Assembly: GCA_964017185.1 (NCBI GenBank)
Contig: OZ024874.1
Location: forward strand, 53,100,856-53,164,855
Reading direction: 5' to 3'
DNA: 64,000 nucleotides
Source: Rugalucina vietnamica
Taxonomy: Eukaryota; Mollusca; Bivalvia; Lucinida; Lucinidae
Numbering within the stretch: the first letter of the stretch is position 1; each line of letters begins with the position of its first letter. Below are positions 33,801 through 43,553 of the stretch, piece by piece. A model generated the notes under the pieces. It worked only from the letters and a program-made list of their open reading frames with translations. It ran no database searches and was not told where the DNA came from. The translations under genes were made by a program, and so were the position numbers.

Positions 33801-35723
33801 GACGCGTCCGATGTTGGAGTCGGCTCAGTGCTTTCCCAAGTGCAGGATGGAAAAGAGCGTGTGGTGGCTTATGCTTCGAAAAAGTTAAACAGTGCACAAC
33901 AGAGGTACAGTGTGACCAGACGAGAGTTACTAGCAGTCGTTACCTTTACACATCATTTCCGCCACTACTTGCTTGGAAGGAAGTTTCTCCTGAGAACTGA
34001 TCATGGATCTCTAAGGTGGTTATTCAATTTCAAGGATCCTAGGGGTCAAGTGGCCAGGTGGCTCGAAGCTTTGTCACAATATTCATTTGACATACAGCAT
34101 CGTCCTGGGAGGAATCACCAAAATGCAGATAGCTTGTCAAGGAAAGATTATGAGGGATCAGACTGTGCGCATAATGCTACAGATGCAGAGACATGTCTAG
34201 ACTGCTGGCAGACTAAGGAAGACTGGAAGGAATTTACTGAAGAAGTTGACAATGTTGTCGACTTAGGTGTTCAGTTAGATACAGAGCTAAATTGTAGGGC
34301 AGTGACCCGCCAGCAAATGCAAAAAGAGGTAGCAGAACAAACTGACAACCAGAAATTACAGGAACGACCCACAGAAGTGACCTACTTACCGAATTATTCG
34401 GCTAAGGATATAGGTATTCTTCAAAGAGAAGACTCTGACTTAGGAAAGCTCCATGAATGGCTGGACAAAGGAAAGATTCCAACCAGAGATGAAGTGAATG
34501 GGTTGAGCCCAGCTGTGCGGAAACACTGGTTAAACTGGGACAACATAGTTAAAAAGGGTCATGTGATATATCAGAGATTTATACTCAGTGACAAAAGAGA
34601 AAACTTTCAGTTACTTGTACCAAAAGTATTGAGAAAAACAGTGTTGAAAATGTGTCATGACGATGTTTTCGCAGGACATCCAGGAGTGAACAGAACATTA
34701 GAGAGAGTTCGGAAGGATTTCTATTGGTATAGGTACAAAGAGGACATTCGCCTTCATGTGAGCATGTGTCAAGTGTGCAGTAGGACTACTCAACCAGTTA
34801 AAGTGCCCAGGGCCCCTCTTCAGCATTACAGGGCAGGCTACCCATTAGATCGGATTGGGATAGATGTGATGGGGCCACTGAAAGAAACAAAAAATGGAAA
34901 CAAATATGTGTTAGTGATTGGCGACTATTTCACTCGCTGGATGGAGGCATATAGTTTGCCAAATCAGAAGACAGAGGAAGTAGCATCAAAGCTTGTGTTC
35001 GAATTCATATGTAGGTATGGAATTCCATTTGAGTTGCACAGTGATCAAGGTTCAAACTTTCAGAGTGAGTTATTTCAGGAAGTGTGTTCTCTACTCAGCA
35101 TTAAGAAAACTAGATGTACCCCATATAGGCCTAGCTCCAATGGTTTAATCGAGCGGTTCAACAGTACATTAGGGCTGATGCTCAAGAAATTTGTGGATAG
35201 AAACAGTGATGACTGGGACCAGTATATAGGATTGTTAATGGCTGCATATAGAAGTACAAAACATCCATCAACAGGATACAGTCCCAATGAAATGATGCTT
35301 GGCCGACAAGTGACCCTACCTGTGGATGTGATGTTCCCTTTACCTAAAAGTGATAATGCACAAGAGCCGTCAGATTACGTGTACAATCTAAGACAGAAAA
35401 TGGAAGAGTGCTATGAGTTAGCAAGGAAACAATTAAAGGTAGCGGCCAGCCGACAGAAAAGGGATTACGATTCAAGAATTAAAGAATATGAATATAAACC
35501 CAGTGACTTAGTGTACAAAAGGCATCCCTCCCCCAAGAAAATGGAGAGACCCTGGGATGGGCCTTTTGTTGTTGTTAAAATGGTTTCTCCATCTGTATAT
35601 TTGATACAAGGAAAGAGAAAGACCACCGTGGTACACCATGACAGGCTGAAGCCATGTAATATGGCTCAAGAGGACCTGCCTGTATGGGTTAAGAAGGTGG
35701 TCCACAATTTAAACAGAAATTGA
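30840..35723 (+). CDS. gag-pol polyprotein of the LTR retrotransposon
   Basis: A 1627-residue uninterrupted frame from ATG 30840 (MELRSRNLPPP). In order: an Arg-rich, disordered N-terminus; a retroelement Gag region (about 220-390); a CCHC zinc knuckle C481-x2-C-x4-H-x4-C494; a linker of about 200 residues with no D[ST]G protease motif; RT with YLDD at 839-842; RNase H with TDAS near 987; integrase zinc finger H1273-x6-H1280...C1310-x2-C1313; core D1342, D1402, E1438 (D-x59-D-x35-E); and a GPF chromatin-linked tail near 1574 ending HDRLK. Gag and Pol are in one frame with no shift. The polymerase and integrase look intact. The missing protease is the anomaly: either it is supplied in trans, or the copy is not autonomous. 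Confidence 0.95.
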   Translation: MELRSRNLPPPVESRSPQSAESMLIDWDREREKSNEASGSGSQEHGHFDTYRGASTQRGISPIRLGRDSPDPFEDQNQNMTHWGNTMRNPDRGRTVDFDETFRGYLKRSPIEERGRSTSRPMLREDRNMFRPVQTDVRERNFQASAFGQENSPVRPTSTFRRESSPIRPIPRINENMPYREPTVPRTSRVYDEVPYRPLDYNRIRPQNVYTRGYDYRPQYNNDIKPRPPSFDGKPDAWEPFLMQIQLMSRSFGWPNDKFRDQLMFALRGEALLFASNLPIDVREDTDLLLQAMEQRFGQCLLAETHRANLNNIKKHSKETIQQYSARVNQLMTRAYPGIQGTGIFENLAIEHLLKGLPDQKMAYDILTKKPRTLSETVDMITWHEACRQQTIKNSGVRQIESDMWDYSSEDSEEESQVMDLRRVNGKKMVTEERINQLWRDMKTYLTQQIEKMTTGNSEEHNSNESGETPRKKTPYKDLICYSCNERGHISPKCPDSAEGDYLFEPVVINRLIGAKSVVTPHKNRVPVRLINPSNVPTKIPKKTVIGYLQEADDVQSTGCRIINSEMMDIPVYRLREDNSCVVKTEEICSVDHPSKNVAEPKMPEVVLESIAEEDEHGQESDPYLHTVPEHLRGLYQNSLTNLKTNDEKRQLAEMLIEHQNTFAKTPTDLGRCSVLKHKIDVAGAAPIRQPMRRTPQGFEEEEEKYLKDQLEAGVIRPSNSPWSSPTVLVRKKDGGVRWCIDYRRVNDVTVKDAYPLPRIDSCLDQLSSAKLFSTLDLQSGYWQLELEEESKPITAFISKYGLYEYNTLPFGLCGAPSTFQRAMELIGRGLQWEAILIYLDDIIVLGANFDEQLSRLKEVLTRLANSGLKLKASKCELFKSEVLFLGHVVGQDGIRPNPKLVESIQNWQEPTCVKGIQKFVGLCNYYRQYILNFSERAAPLTQLTKKDVPFQWNNKAQCAFDDLKGALCDPTVLAYPRDNSMFILDTDASDVGVGSVLSQVQDGKERVVAYASKKLNSAQQRYSVTRRELLAVVTFTHHFRHYLLGRKFLLRTDHGSLRWLFNFKDPRGQVARWLEALSQYSFDIQHRPGRNHQNADSLSRKDYEGSDCAHNATDAETCLDCWQTKEDWKEFTEEVDNVVDLGVQLDTELNCRAVTRQQMQKEVAEQTDNQKLQERPTEVTYLPNYSAKDIGILQREDSDLGKLHEWLDKGKIPTRDEVNGLSPAVRKHWLNWDNIVKKGHVIYQRFILSDKRENFQLLVPKVLRKTVLKMCHDDVFAGHPGVNRTLERVRKDFYWYRYKEDIRLHVSMCQVCSRTTQPVKVPRAPLQHYRAGYPLDRIGIDVMGPLKETKNGNKYVLVIGDYFTRWMEAYSLPNQKTEEVASKLVFEFICRYGIPFELHSDQGSNFQSELFQEVCSLLSIKKTRCTPYRPSSNGLIERFNSTLGLMLKKFVDRNSDDWDQYIGLLMAAYRSTKHPSTGYSPNEMMLGRQVTLPVDVMFPLPKSDNAQEPSDYVYNLRQKMEECYELARKQLKVAASRQKRDYDSRIKEYEYKPSDLVYKRHPSPKKMERPWDGPFVVVKMVSPSVYLIQGKRKTTVVHHDRLKPCNMAQEDLPVWVKKVVHNLNRN

Positions 35724-36040
35724 TGTTTCTGTGGGACTTTAATATTGCATATTCATGAAGTTTCTGAAATATATTTCATTCTTTATCACAGTGTTCATTC
35801 TTCAAATTTATGTGTAAATGATTCCTTGTGATGGACTATTATCACAGTGTTTTTCAAATTTATGTGTAAATGATTCCTTGTGATGGACTATTATCACAAT
35901 GCTTTTCAAATTTATGTGTACATGGTTTCTTGTGATGGACTATTATCAGAAAATATCACAGTGATCTTCCAAGTTTATTTGTGTCCGAGTTTTCTTAATG
36001 AAATATTCAGCATTGATGTAATGTGTTTATGTCATTTCAG
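35724..36040 (+). other. gap between gag-pol and ORF2, with tandem repeats and a splice acceptor
   Basis: About 3.5 copies of a roughly 53-bp unit (ATTTATGTGTAAATGATTCC, TTGTGATGGACTATTATCA) span 35783-35975. It ends in GTGTTTATGTCATTTCAG at 36023-36040, a strong splice acceptor 8 nt before the ORF2 ATG. This implies ORF2 is translated from a spliced RNA. Confidence 0.65.
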
Positions 36041-36048
36041 ATTTCAAT

Positions 36049-36582
36049 ATGACGTACCAGTGTTCCATGTGCGGTTACACCGGGGGGTACATGGCAGTTT
36101 GGCGCCATGTGGCCAGGGTCCATGTAAGTGAGTCGATGGTACCGTTCAACTGTGAATGCGGCCAGGCATTCAGGAATGCAACAGAGGCAGCACGTCACCT
36201 CGATTCACTGGGCTGTGAGAGGATAACTGTTGGACCATTGTATGAACCACAGATCTTCAGGCTCCTGATAGTGAAGTACAGTGATGTGATTGTCGATGAG
36301 TGTGTCAAGCTTGAAGATGGCATCGAGTCAATCTCCGATACTGAGGACCTAGAATATTTGCCTGCTCATCTGCCAGATTTTAACTGTGTGTCAGGCTTGT
36401 TACCGTTTGTGCCAGACTGTCCTGAATATGAAGATGTCAGTGACACCCCAATGGACTTTTACCTTTCTGACTCAGAGTCTGAATGTTCAGACAGTTCATC
36501 TGACACTGCTGTGTATGCCTCGGACGTGGAACTTTCACTCTTTGATTCAGATGATGATATGTTCGACATCCTCGATGAGTGA
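36049..36582 (+). CDS. retrotransposon ORF2: zinc-finger protein with acidic tail
   Basis: A 177-residue frame from ATG 36049. The N-terminus has a C2H2-type finger C5-x2-C8-x11-H20-x4-H25 (in MTYQCSMCGYTGGYM), then a second, variant finger C35-x1-C37-x12-H50-x5-C56. The middle is unrecognised. The C-terminal third is Asp/Glu/Ser-rich (YLSDSESECSDSSSD, ...DSDDDMFDILDE), like an acidic activation region. No signal peptide or membrane span, so it is not an envelope-type protein. It sits between pol and the 3' LTR behind its own acceptor. It could regulate element or host transcription; function unknown. Confidence 0.75.
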   Translation: MTYQCSMCGYTGGYMAVWRHVARVHVSESMVPFNCECGQAFRNATEAARHLDSLGCERITVGPLYEPQIFRLLIVKYSDVIVDECVKLEDGIESISDTEDLEYLPAHLPDFNCVSGLLPFVPDCPEYEDVSDTPMDFYLSDSESECSDSSSDTAVYASDVELSLFDSDDDMFDILDE

Positions 36583-36732
36583 GATTGTGTCTTTATTTTT
36601 CCTTGTTTCATCCCTGTATTATACTGTGCTCCGGATTTATTTATCCAGTGTTTTCATCCATGGATTATGCCATTCTGTGTTCAAGTTTTTCAACCAAGTG
36701 CTTTCATTCTCAGTTTCGGATTTATATTTATA

Positions 36733-36835
36733 GTGCTTTGGATTAATATTCTGTGTACTGTGCTTTGGATTAATATTCTGTGTACTGTGCTTTGGATTAA
36801 TATTCTGTGTATTCTTTACTTTGGATTAACATATT
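36733..36835 (+). repeat. 27-bp tandem repeat
   Basis: GTGCTTTGGATTAATATTCT plus GTGTACT repeated three times plus a diverged fourth unit. Confidence 0.85.
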
Positions 36836-36865
36836 TGTCCACGTTATATATGGACAATCCCCCAG

Positions 36866-36985
36866 ACGAATCCGATGCCAGACTAATCCGCTGCCAGACG
36901 AATCCGATGCCAGACGAACCCGATGCCAGACGAATCCGATGCCAGACGAATCCGATGCCGATGCCAGACGAATCCGATGCCAGAT
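36866..36985 (+). repeat. 15-bp tandem repeat
   Basis: Units of GACGAATCCGATGCCA type (GCCAGACGAATCCGAT), about eight copies with small slips. The period is a multiple of three, so overlapping frames read PDESDARRIRCQTN repeatedly; by-products, not genes. Confidence 0.85.
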
Positions 36986-39558
36986 GATGTCTCAAGAAAT
37001 ATGAACTTTTAAATATGAACTTTCAGACAAATAAGTAATTTTAAGTCATTCCAATAAGTTTAGGTTAAGTATTTTTATAGGTTAAGGCTGTCTTTTGTTT
37101 GTCTCTACTGGAAGGAACATGGTAAGTAATGCATTTGCAGTACGCGTAGCCAGTCTGAGTTTATATTTTTGCTGAATGTACTTTTTGTTATTTTGTTATT
37201 GTTATGTGGTAAGTGTGGTTTGCACTAATCACGGCTCTTTGTGAGTAGTGTTTGAGGTATCTGATGCTGAACATTTGGGCGCCATTTAGAATGTTCTGTG
37301 TCAGTGCCTTGGACAATGCTTGCATTGGCTTTGGTTAGGGTAAACCTGTCAACTCATAAGGGTGATTAGTTTAGATCTGACTTATTCACTGCTGAGGCAA
37401 CTTATGGGGCTTACATTTGGCTGACTGTGTTGGCCGCACAGTCGTGTCTGTAGGTGATATCTTTAATTTATAGATCCACAAGTTACCTATATCTGATATC
37501 ACTGAATTCTCTTTTGGGTTTGAAGTTTAAGGGGTTTAAATCTCCTGGTGCTGTTTGATTATCTCTTCATTACATTCATAGCATAGTCAACAGTTATGTG
37601 CTGTGTGATGGAGGGATACTCTAGGCGCTTCAGGTTAAAAGCCTGGTTTGTTGGCTAGTTTGGTTTGCCAAAGTTTCAAATGGGGAAATTTTAAGCCCTA
37701 CTTGGACTTATGTGCTTCACGCTGTGGTGTATCACATTTTTCTAAGTAGAGCCTGAGTTTTGACTTGCAGCATTTAAATTGCCAGGTTGAACACTTACCT
37801 GTCTCTATGTTGTAAGGAGTCTGAGTCGCGTGTAAGGTATACTTTGTTTAGTTCACTTGTTTTCCAGAAGGTAGAGACACTCAATTGCAATATGTAATCA
37901 GGGACCAGATACATGTATTTATAGAGTATTTTCTGTAACACTATTTTTCAAAGACATGACTTTTGAGATTATTTTTATAGGATATTTCTATTTTTCTAGT
38001 CATTCCATGTAATGATCAATTCCTGCATTCACTGTGTGATAAAGAATGTTATATGTTTTGTATTTCCATGACCGACTGACCGGTGAAGAAGATGAGATAT
38101 GCAAATGTTAGTCCGTTGATTTTTGAAGGACTTTGTCCACTTATTATAGGCTGGTGTGGCCAGCTGAAGTGTAGCTTAATATTGTACGCCTGGTGGTTGT
38201 ACTTGTATTTTGTTGATTGAATTAAGCCTGTTTGTTTTAGCAGAATTTTCATTGTTGATATCATAGCTGCATATCCTCTGCTTGTTAAAGTTCTATTTTG
38301 AATAAGTAGACAATCCATTCACATGTGCTTGTTTTTATGCAGAGAGTATATTTCTATATCAACCTAAAGTATTTTGCACTGTATGTACATTTTTGACAGA
38401 TTTTCTATTTTTATGTTTGATTAACTTTTGCATTGTATGTTATGATATGCATTCTGTAGTAGCACTTGACTGACAGAAGCTTTAGTTACATGATGTTGTG
38501 TCCTTGCTTGCACCTTGCTATTGCAATTGACTGAGCAAGAAATTTTCGGATGCTACTGATATGTTAAAGTTGACTTTTTCTGCTCCCTGCATTCTGTCTG
38601 AGCAGATTGTTCAATTATGCTGATCCAAAGTTGTTATTGTTATTTTTTCATGATTATTTATTGAGCAGAAGTTTTATTGTAGATTTTATACATGTATCAT
38701 TGCTCTCTTATTGTGACATTTTTGATGTTACATTTTTGCTTTCATTACATAGCCATGACGAGATTTGAGCAGAAATGACCATTTTTGCACTTGTATGTCT
38801 GACAGAAGCTTAAACATGTATAAATGTCAGAATTAGTTTATGCCTTTGCTTATATCTGCTATCGCATCCGCCTGAGCAGAACTATCAAGTTAATGTTGAT
38901 GTACTTGTAGAACTGAAGCATTTTGTCCGAGCATAATGCTGAATGTAAGCTCATGTTTGCTATGTTTATTTTCTGACATGAATTTTAACTTTTGTATTGT
39001 TGCATTGTATTGAATGTGCCATTTTTGACCTAATTTGACTTTTTGTTTTGATGTATTGATAAGATATGAGCAGAAATTACTGACAATTTCAATTCTGCAG
39101 TTGCACCCTGTCTGGCAGAATTCACTATGTTTTATTGATATCAGTCAAAGTGTTTTCATGTATTTTGCCATTGCAACTGACAAAGCTGAGTGTGCATTTA
39201 TGTTGTTGACTTGTATGTTATGCTTCTCTCTGATTTATATGCCATATGTCTGAGCACACTCTTTAGTTTGACGATGAAATTGTGTACCACCAACTGCTTT
39301 TGTCTGGGTGTTACATTTCCTATATGTTTGTGTTCATGCCATGATTATTATTTTTGATGACAAGACAGAAGCTACTTGATGTATGTATTGTTTTGTTATT
39401 ATGAATGAACATGTATGTCTATATGCTTTTATGCCATTTAATACTTGACATGTTTCTTCAATATGTATTCTGTCTGTCGATGCAAATGTATGTTTTGTCA
39501 AAACCTGATGTGATGTGTTTTCTAGACCCTTGTTGTGTCACATTCCGGGGACGGAATG

Positions 39559-39586
39559 GAATATATTTTCGGGTGAAAATATATTC
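39559..39586 (+). repeat. perfect hairpin next to the polypurine tract
   Basis: GAATATATTTTC (39559-39570), loop GGGT, GAAAATATATTC (39575-39586): a perfect 12-bp stem ending 6 nt before the purine-rich tract that primes plus-strand DNA. Confidence 0.8.
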
Positions 39587-39592
39587 TTCCCT

Positions 39593-39604
39593 GAGGGGGA
39601 GCAG
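39593..39604 (+). promoter_or_regulatory. polypurine tract
   Basis: GAGGGGGAGCAG ends 1 nt before the 3' LTR (TGTGG at 39606). This is the expected place and make-up of a plus-strand primer; the C is an exception to pure purine. Confidence 0.75.
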
Positions 39605-39605
39605 T

Positions 39606-41693
39606 TGTGGTAAACCTCAGGTTTTGACAGGTCTTGACTTCCAATTTTCCATGTAATTTTTGTGTTTCTTCATGTTTTTATGTATTTTGTGCATTTATTA
39701 TAGTATTCTTAGATAGTAGTTGATACAAGGCACATTTCCTGCAGTTTTCACACCTTTTGGACTGATTTTGAATGAGTTTTTAGCACTTTTATGTATATGG
39801 CGGTAATTAGACTTTGTAGTGACTCGTCCTTCAAATACTTTTTCAGTCCTAGCAAACTTATTTTTTATGCAATTTTCATGATTTTTGGTAAAAGTATAGA
39901 CATTTATGTATTCTTTGCAACAGGCTATCAATCTTTAGCAGATTCTTCATATTTAAGATGTAATTTAAGGGAATCATAGAATTTTTGGGCCTGTGCTTTT
40001 TAAGTGACTGACTGAATTATTTAATTAAATAGACTTTTTCTGGTGAGAAAACTTTTTAAATGTGTACTATCATAAATGCATTGGTTTTAACTTTTATAAC
40101 ATTTAAGGAAATCTTAGATTATTTAGAATTTACTTTAGTTCTCTTCTTCATTTTCTGTAAACCTAAGGGACCTTTTTGCTTGACACTACTGTGTCACCTT
40201 TAACACCTCTAAAGTTGCAATTTTAAGGAGGCAGATGTGTAAATTTTTGGTTCTGGAACTGGAAGAGTCCATTTTTACTAGGTTGAGCAGAATTGTGTTG
40301 AAATTTATAGACTTTAAAATGGCTTTTTAAAATGCTTTTTGTTACATGTATTGAAAGTTCTTGTTATGTTTAACACTGTATTAGTAACAATTTTTGCATA
40401 TTTTGCATATTTAAGCTTAAAAACCTGTTTTTTGTCTGGGAGCAACCATTTATGTACTAGGTAAGACAGGTAGCATTTTAGGGTATATAAGGGGCTGTTT
40501 TTGAGTTTTCTTCACTTTTTGGATTATTATTCTGTGTGCTTATTCTTCTCTGGATTAAAGTGGTAATTCTCTATTGGATTAATTAATTATTTATTTTCTT
40601 ATTTTTTTGGACTTATAAAAGTTTTTACTTTTTGAGCATTTTTTCTTAGATTTTCTCTAAGTCCGCAAAACTTTTGAACTTAGCCATTTTTTGCATACTA
40701 ATACTTTCTCTGAAATTGTCTAAGTCTGCAAAACATTTTAACTTAGTTAATTTTGACATAGAAATATTTTCTTGGAAATTCACTAAGTCTGTTAAAGTGC
40801 AAACACTTAGAATTTTCTTCTAATAGCTAAATTGGTAATTTCTTTTGAGAAACTAGCTTAGTAAGTGTTTCAAAATGTGGCCTTTAATTTTGGCTTTGAT
40901 TCTAAATTTACTTGTAAATCTAGCAATTTTTTGTGCAGTTGTCTGTGGAATCATCATGTATTATTTTGGTTCTTATTACTCTCAATATCAGTATATGGTT
41001 AGAGCAGGAGAAATATGCCTAAGAGTCATGGACAGATTGTGAGATTTTAATTACTAATTAATGTCCTCATTCTCAGTAAATTAGTTTCATAATTTGTCTT
41101 TATTGTTCATACTTTGTTTACATGTACTGTATGCCTTGTTGAAGAAAGAAATCAAAAAATGACAAATTATATTCAAGAAATCCATTTCCTTGTTACGTGG
41201 TCATTTTAAAGGGCTTAACAAGCAAGAATTAAGCTTATAGTTTTTATAAGTTTAAGCCTGGTTTGTTAGAAGAGGAATTTCGGACTTGTCCTCAGATTCT
41301 TTCATGAAGATTTGGTCATTATTACAGATGTCCTAAAATGAAGTCCGTGGTGTCGGCAATCCTGGTAAAATAAAATTCCCCAAATCCTTGATTTGGACAA
41401 AACTGTAGTTCTAAGCACATCCGAGTCTGAATAAACCCCCCAACTGCGTCAGAAATTATGAGTCCTAAAACCGTCTTCAGGTTTAGGAACGCAGCCTGTT
41501 AATCTTCGCAGGAGTTTAAAAGGTAGGCTCCCGCCAATTTTAGCAAGGTTTATACAAACTGTGCGCCGGTCATTAAAACATTGTCTCGGATCTGTACACT
41601 TAAAAAGAGTCTTCAGGTCTCGAGACGCAGCCTGCTAATCTTTTCCGGAGTCTGAAGTGCAGGCTCCTGTCAATTTTAGCCAGGTTTACAACA
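39606..41693 (+). repeat. 3' LTR
   Basis: Same length as the 5' LTR and apparently almost identical. Its TATA box (40484) and AATAAA signals (41369, 41430) lie upstream of ADGB exon 6, which begins 170 nt after the LTR, so it could end ADGB transcripts early or start chimeric ones. Confidence 0.95.
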
Positions 41694-41862
41694 TTAGTCA
41701 ACATGTAGAAATTTTACAGCTTTTGTTATATAAAACAATCCTTTTGGCAGATGCTTATTTTTTCCTTGAAAGATTAATTTAAAATTACTTTTAATAATCT
41801 ACTTGTCATTTTAATGATACTTGAAAGATGTTTGGAACATGATACTATATTCTGCTTTTCAG

Positions 41863-42087
41863 TTGATGCGATACATCATCAGTCAGATCATGGCCCTGTG
41901 GGAGATGAGCTCGGTGAAGCCCATTCCCCCTGATCAGGTCCAGACCGACCCCGCCAGCCCCACAGATGAGATGTCACACACTTGGAGACCATGGGAACAC
42001 ATTTATGCCATGAACAAAGTACAGAAAGGGCCCCATGTGCCTCCATACAATCCGTATGGAAAATATGTTGTCAGACTTTACTGGATG
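41863..42087 (+). CDS. ADGB: androglobin exon 6 (calpain-like region)
   Basis: Acceptor TATTCTGCTTTTCAG, donor GTAAGT; 75 codons in phase 0-0. Begins LMRYIISQIMALWEM, with a Pro/Asp-rich variable middle, then TWRPWEHIYAMNKVQKG and YNPYGKYVVRLYWM. These match the WKPWEHIY and YGKYVVKLYWM blocks of vertebrate androglobin, in the calpain-like (CysPc-related) part. The exon is much less AT-rich than its surroundings. Confidence 0.95.
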
Positions 42088-42605
42088 GTAAGTTTATCCT
42101 TCTGAAGCTATGGAATGTTCCAAACTGGAGACAGTTGGTGACAATTAGCTAGTGGATGATAAAGTTTTGGGTTAAAAATGCTGCTATTGCGGTCTCACTG
42201 GGTTGATACTTACATAACAGTTCAAACATATTCTAGCCATTGGGCCATATCACTGTCATGCGATAAAAGAAACTTGTGTGATAGTTGTGAGACATTCATA
42301 AGAGAGTCTCATGACGTTTGTGCTAATTGCTCATTGTTTTCGGGAAAATAGTCCCAAGTTGTTTACAATTATCGTGTTACAATTATGCAAAATTGGTGCA
42401 AATTTTGCCAATTGGACACATAGTAGATGCCTCGAGATTTGACAGCAATGGCATTGAAGGGATTTTTGACTGGTTTGGGATAGTTCTGCAGTGTGTGTTG
42501 ACTGATGGGAAGCATTTGCCAATAACAAGTCTGTTGCCTATGTTGCTCAGCAAAGCCTAATTTCAAACATACATGTATTTCTATAAATGATACTCTCTTT
42601 GACAG

Positions 42606-42745
42606 GGATGTTGGAGAAAGATCATCATTGATGATTCCTTGCCTTTTGATGAGAATGACAGGCTCATGCTACCATGTACCACAATGCAGCATGAAGTCTG
42701 GCCTATGCTGCTTGCTAAAGCTTTGATCAAAGTTGCCTCACTGGA
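42606..42745 (+). CDS. ADGB: androglobin exon 7 (calpain-like region)
   Basis: Acceptor CTCTTTGACAG, donor GTAAGT; 46 codons plus 2 nt. GCWRKIIIDDSLPFDENDRL then MLPCTTMQHEVWPMLLAKAL. The GxWRKI.IDD.LPFDE block, followed by E.WP.LL.KA, is the calpain-like signature conserved in androglobin. Ends phase 2. Confidence 0.95.
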
Positions 42746-43045
42746 GTAAGTAAACATCCTATTTCTTAATGAAAATCTTGATTGATTAACAAGATATAAA
42801 TGAATTTTAGAATACTGCTGGGATTCAGATAGCCGAACACAAAATACAAGCACTTCAGTTCTCTTTTTCCACACTTTTTGTGGACGCTTTAGTTAATCCC
42901 TCTTCTGTTGAGTCAAGAAGAGCAACTGTCATTTTATACCTTGAATACCTGTAATGTGCAATCAGTACAGGTTAACTTTTAATTGGGGCTTCCCCTCCTA
43001 ACAATGTTTTCATGTAACTGGCTCTGTATGACTAGGTTTCATTCT

Positions 43046-43275
43046 AGCACATGGGAAAACCAACAATTTGCATAAGCGAAAACAAAGCCGCAGATCAGCT
43101 TCGCGGTGACCGCGAAGCTGATCAGCGCCTTTGTTTTCGCTACACGGATAGTACAATCTCTCTTCTTCTTAAATCCGAAATTTCAAGCTTCTAGCCTGCT
43201 TCTGTGACTGTACAGCCTGGTTTGTGTCAGACCTGGTCGGAACCCCAAATTGTTGGTTTTGTCATGCACAGGCTC
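43046..43275. mobile_element. MITE family A, copy 5
   Basis: Central palindrome GCTTCGCGGTGACCGCGAAG within the usual GCGAAAACAAAG frame; right end TTGTCATGCACAGGCTC. It ends 15 nt before the acceptor of ADGB exon 8, so the MITE must supply the branch-point region of that intron. Confidence 0.85.
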
Positions 43276-43290
43276 GTATTGTATTTTCAG

Positions 43291-43380
43291 TTACACAGGT
43301 GGTAGTCAGAGCTGTGAGTTTGGAGATTTCAGTGTGGTAAACTGTCTTACTGGTTGGCTGCCAGAGGCCATTCCTCTACA
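43291..43380 (+). CDS. ADGB: androglobin exon 8
   Basis: Acceptor TATTGTATTTTCAG, donor GTAAGT. One base completes Asp, then YTGGSQSCEFGDFSVVNCLT and GWLPEAIPL, ending CA (phase 2). Corresponds to the GEFTVIHALTGWLPE segment of vertebrate androglobin. The phase-2 end can join exon 9 (CA+A) or the alternative exon at 44927 (CA+G); both give Gln. Confidence 0.9.
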
Positions 43381-43553
43381 GTAAGTAACGTAGCTCAATT
43401 TGAATGTTTTTAGAGATTATTAAAGGATAATACTTGTATAATGCCATATTTTCTAAGAAGTGTCCTACACTATGAGCCAGCAGAGGCCTTTTTAATGATC
43501 ACTGCTATCTATTGATGAAAAAAAAAAGACAAAAAAAGACTTCAATATTAATT

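Larger units (their letters stand above)
36583..39592 (+). other. long 3' non-coding region of the retrotransposon
   Basis: Three kilobases with no credible gene. It holds two tandem arrays (36733-36835 and 36866-36985) and, from about 38300, a loose recurrence of GAGCAGAA/GACAGAAGC and TTTTTGCA.TTGTATGT words, suggesting a decayed tandem array. It is T/G-rich like the LTR. Confidence 0.6.
28381..41693 (+). mobile_element. Ty3/gypsy-type LTR retrotransposon, 13.3 kb
   Basis: Two direct LTRs of exactly 2088 bp (28381-30468 and 39606-41693) begin TG and end CA, flanked by the 4-bp direct repeat TTAG (28377-28380 and 41694-41697). Inside are a primer-binding site, a gag-pol frame with domain order zinc knuckle, RT, RNase H, integrase (the Ty3/gypsy order), a second ORF, a long 3' non-coding region and a purine-rich tract. 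I saw one LTR difference (G at 29835, A at 41060), so the insertion looks very recent. It sits in an ADGB intron in the sense direction. Its protease domain is not recognisable. Confidence 0.95.
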
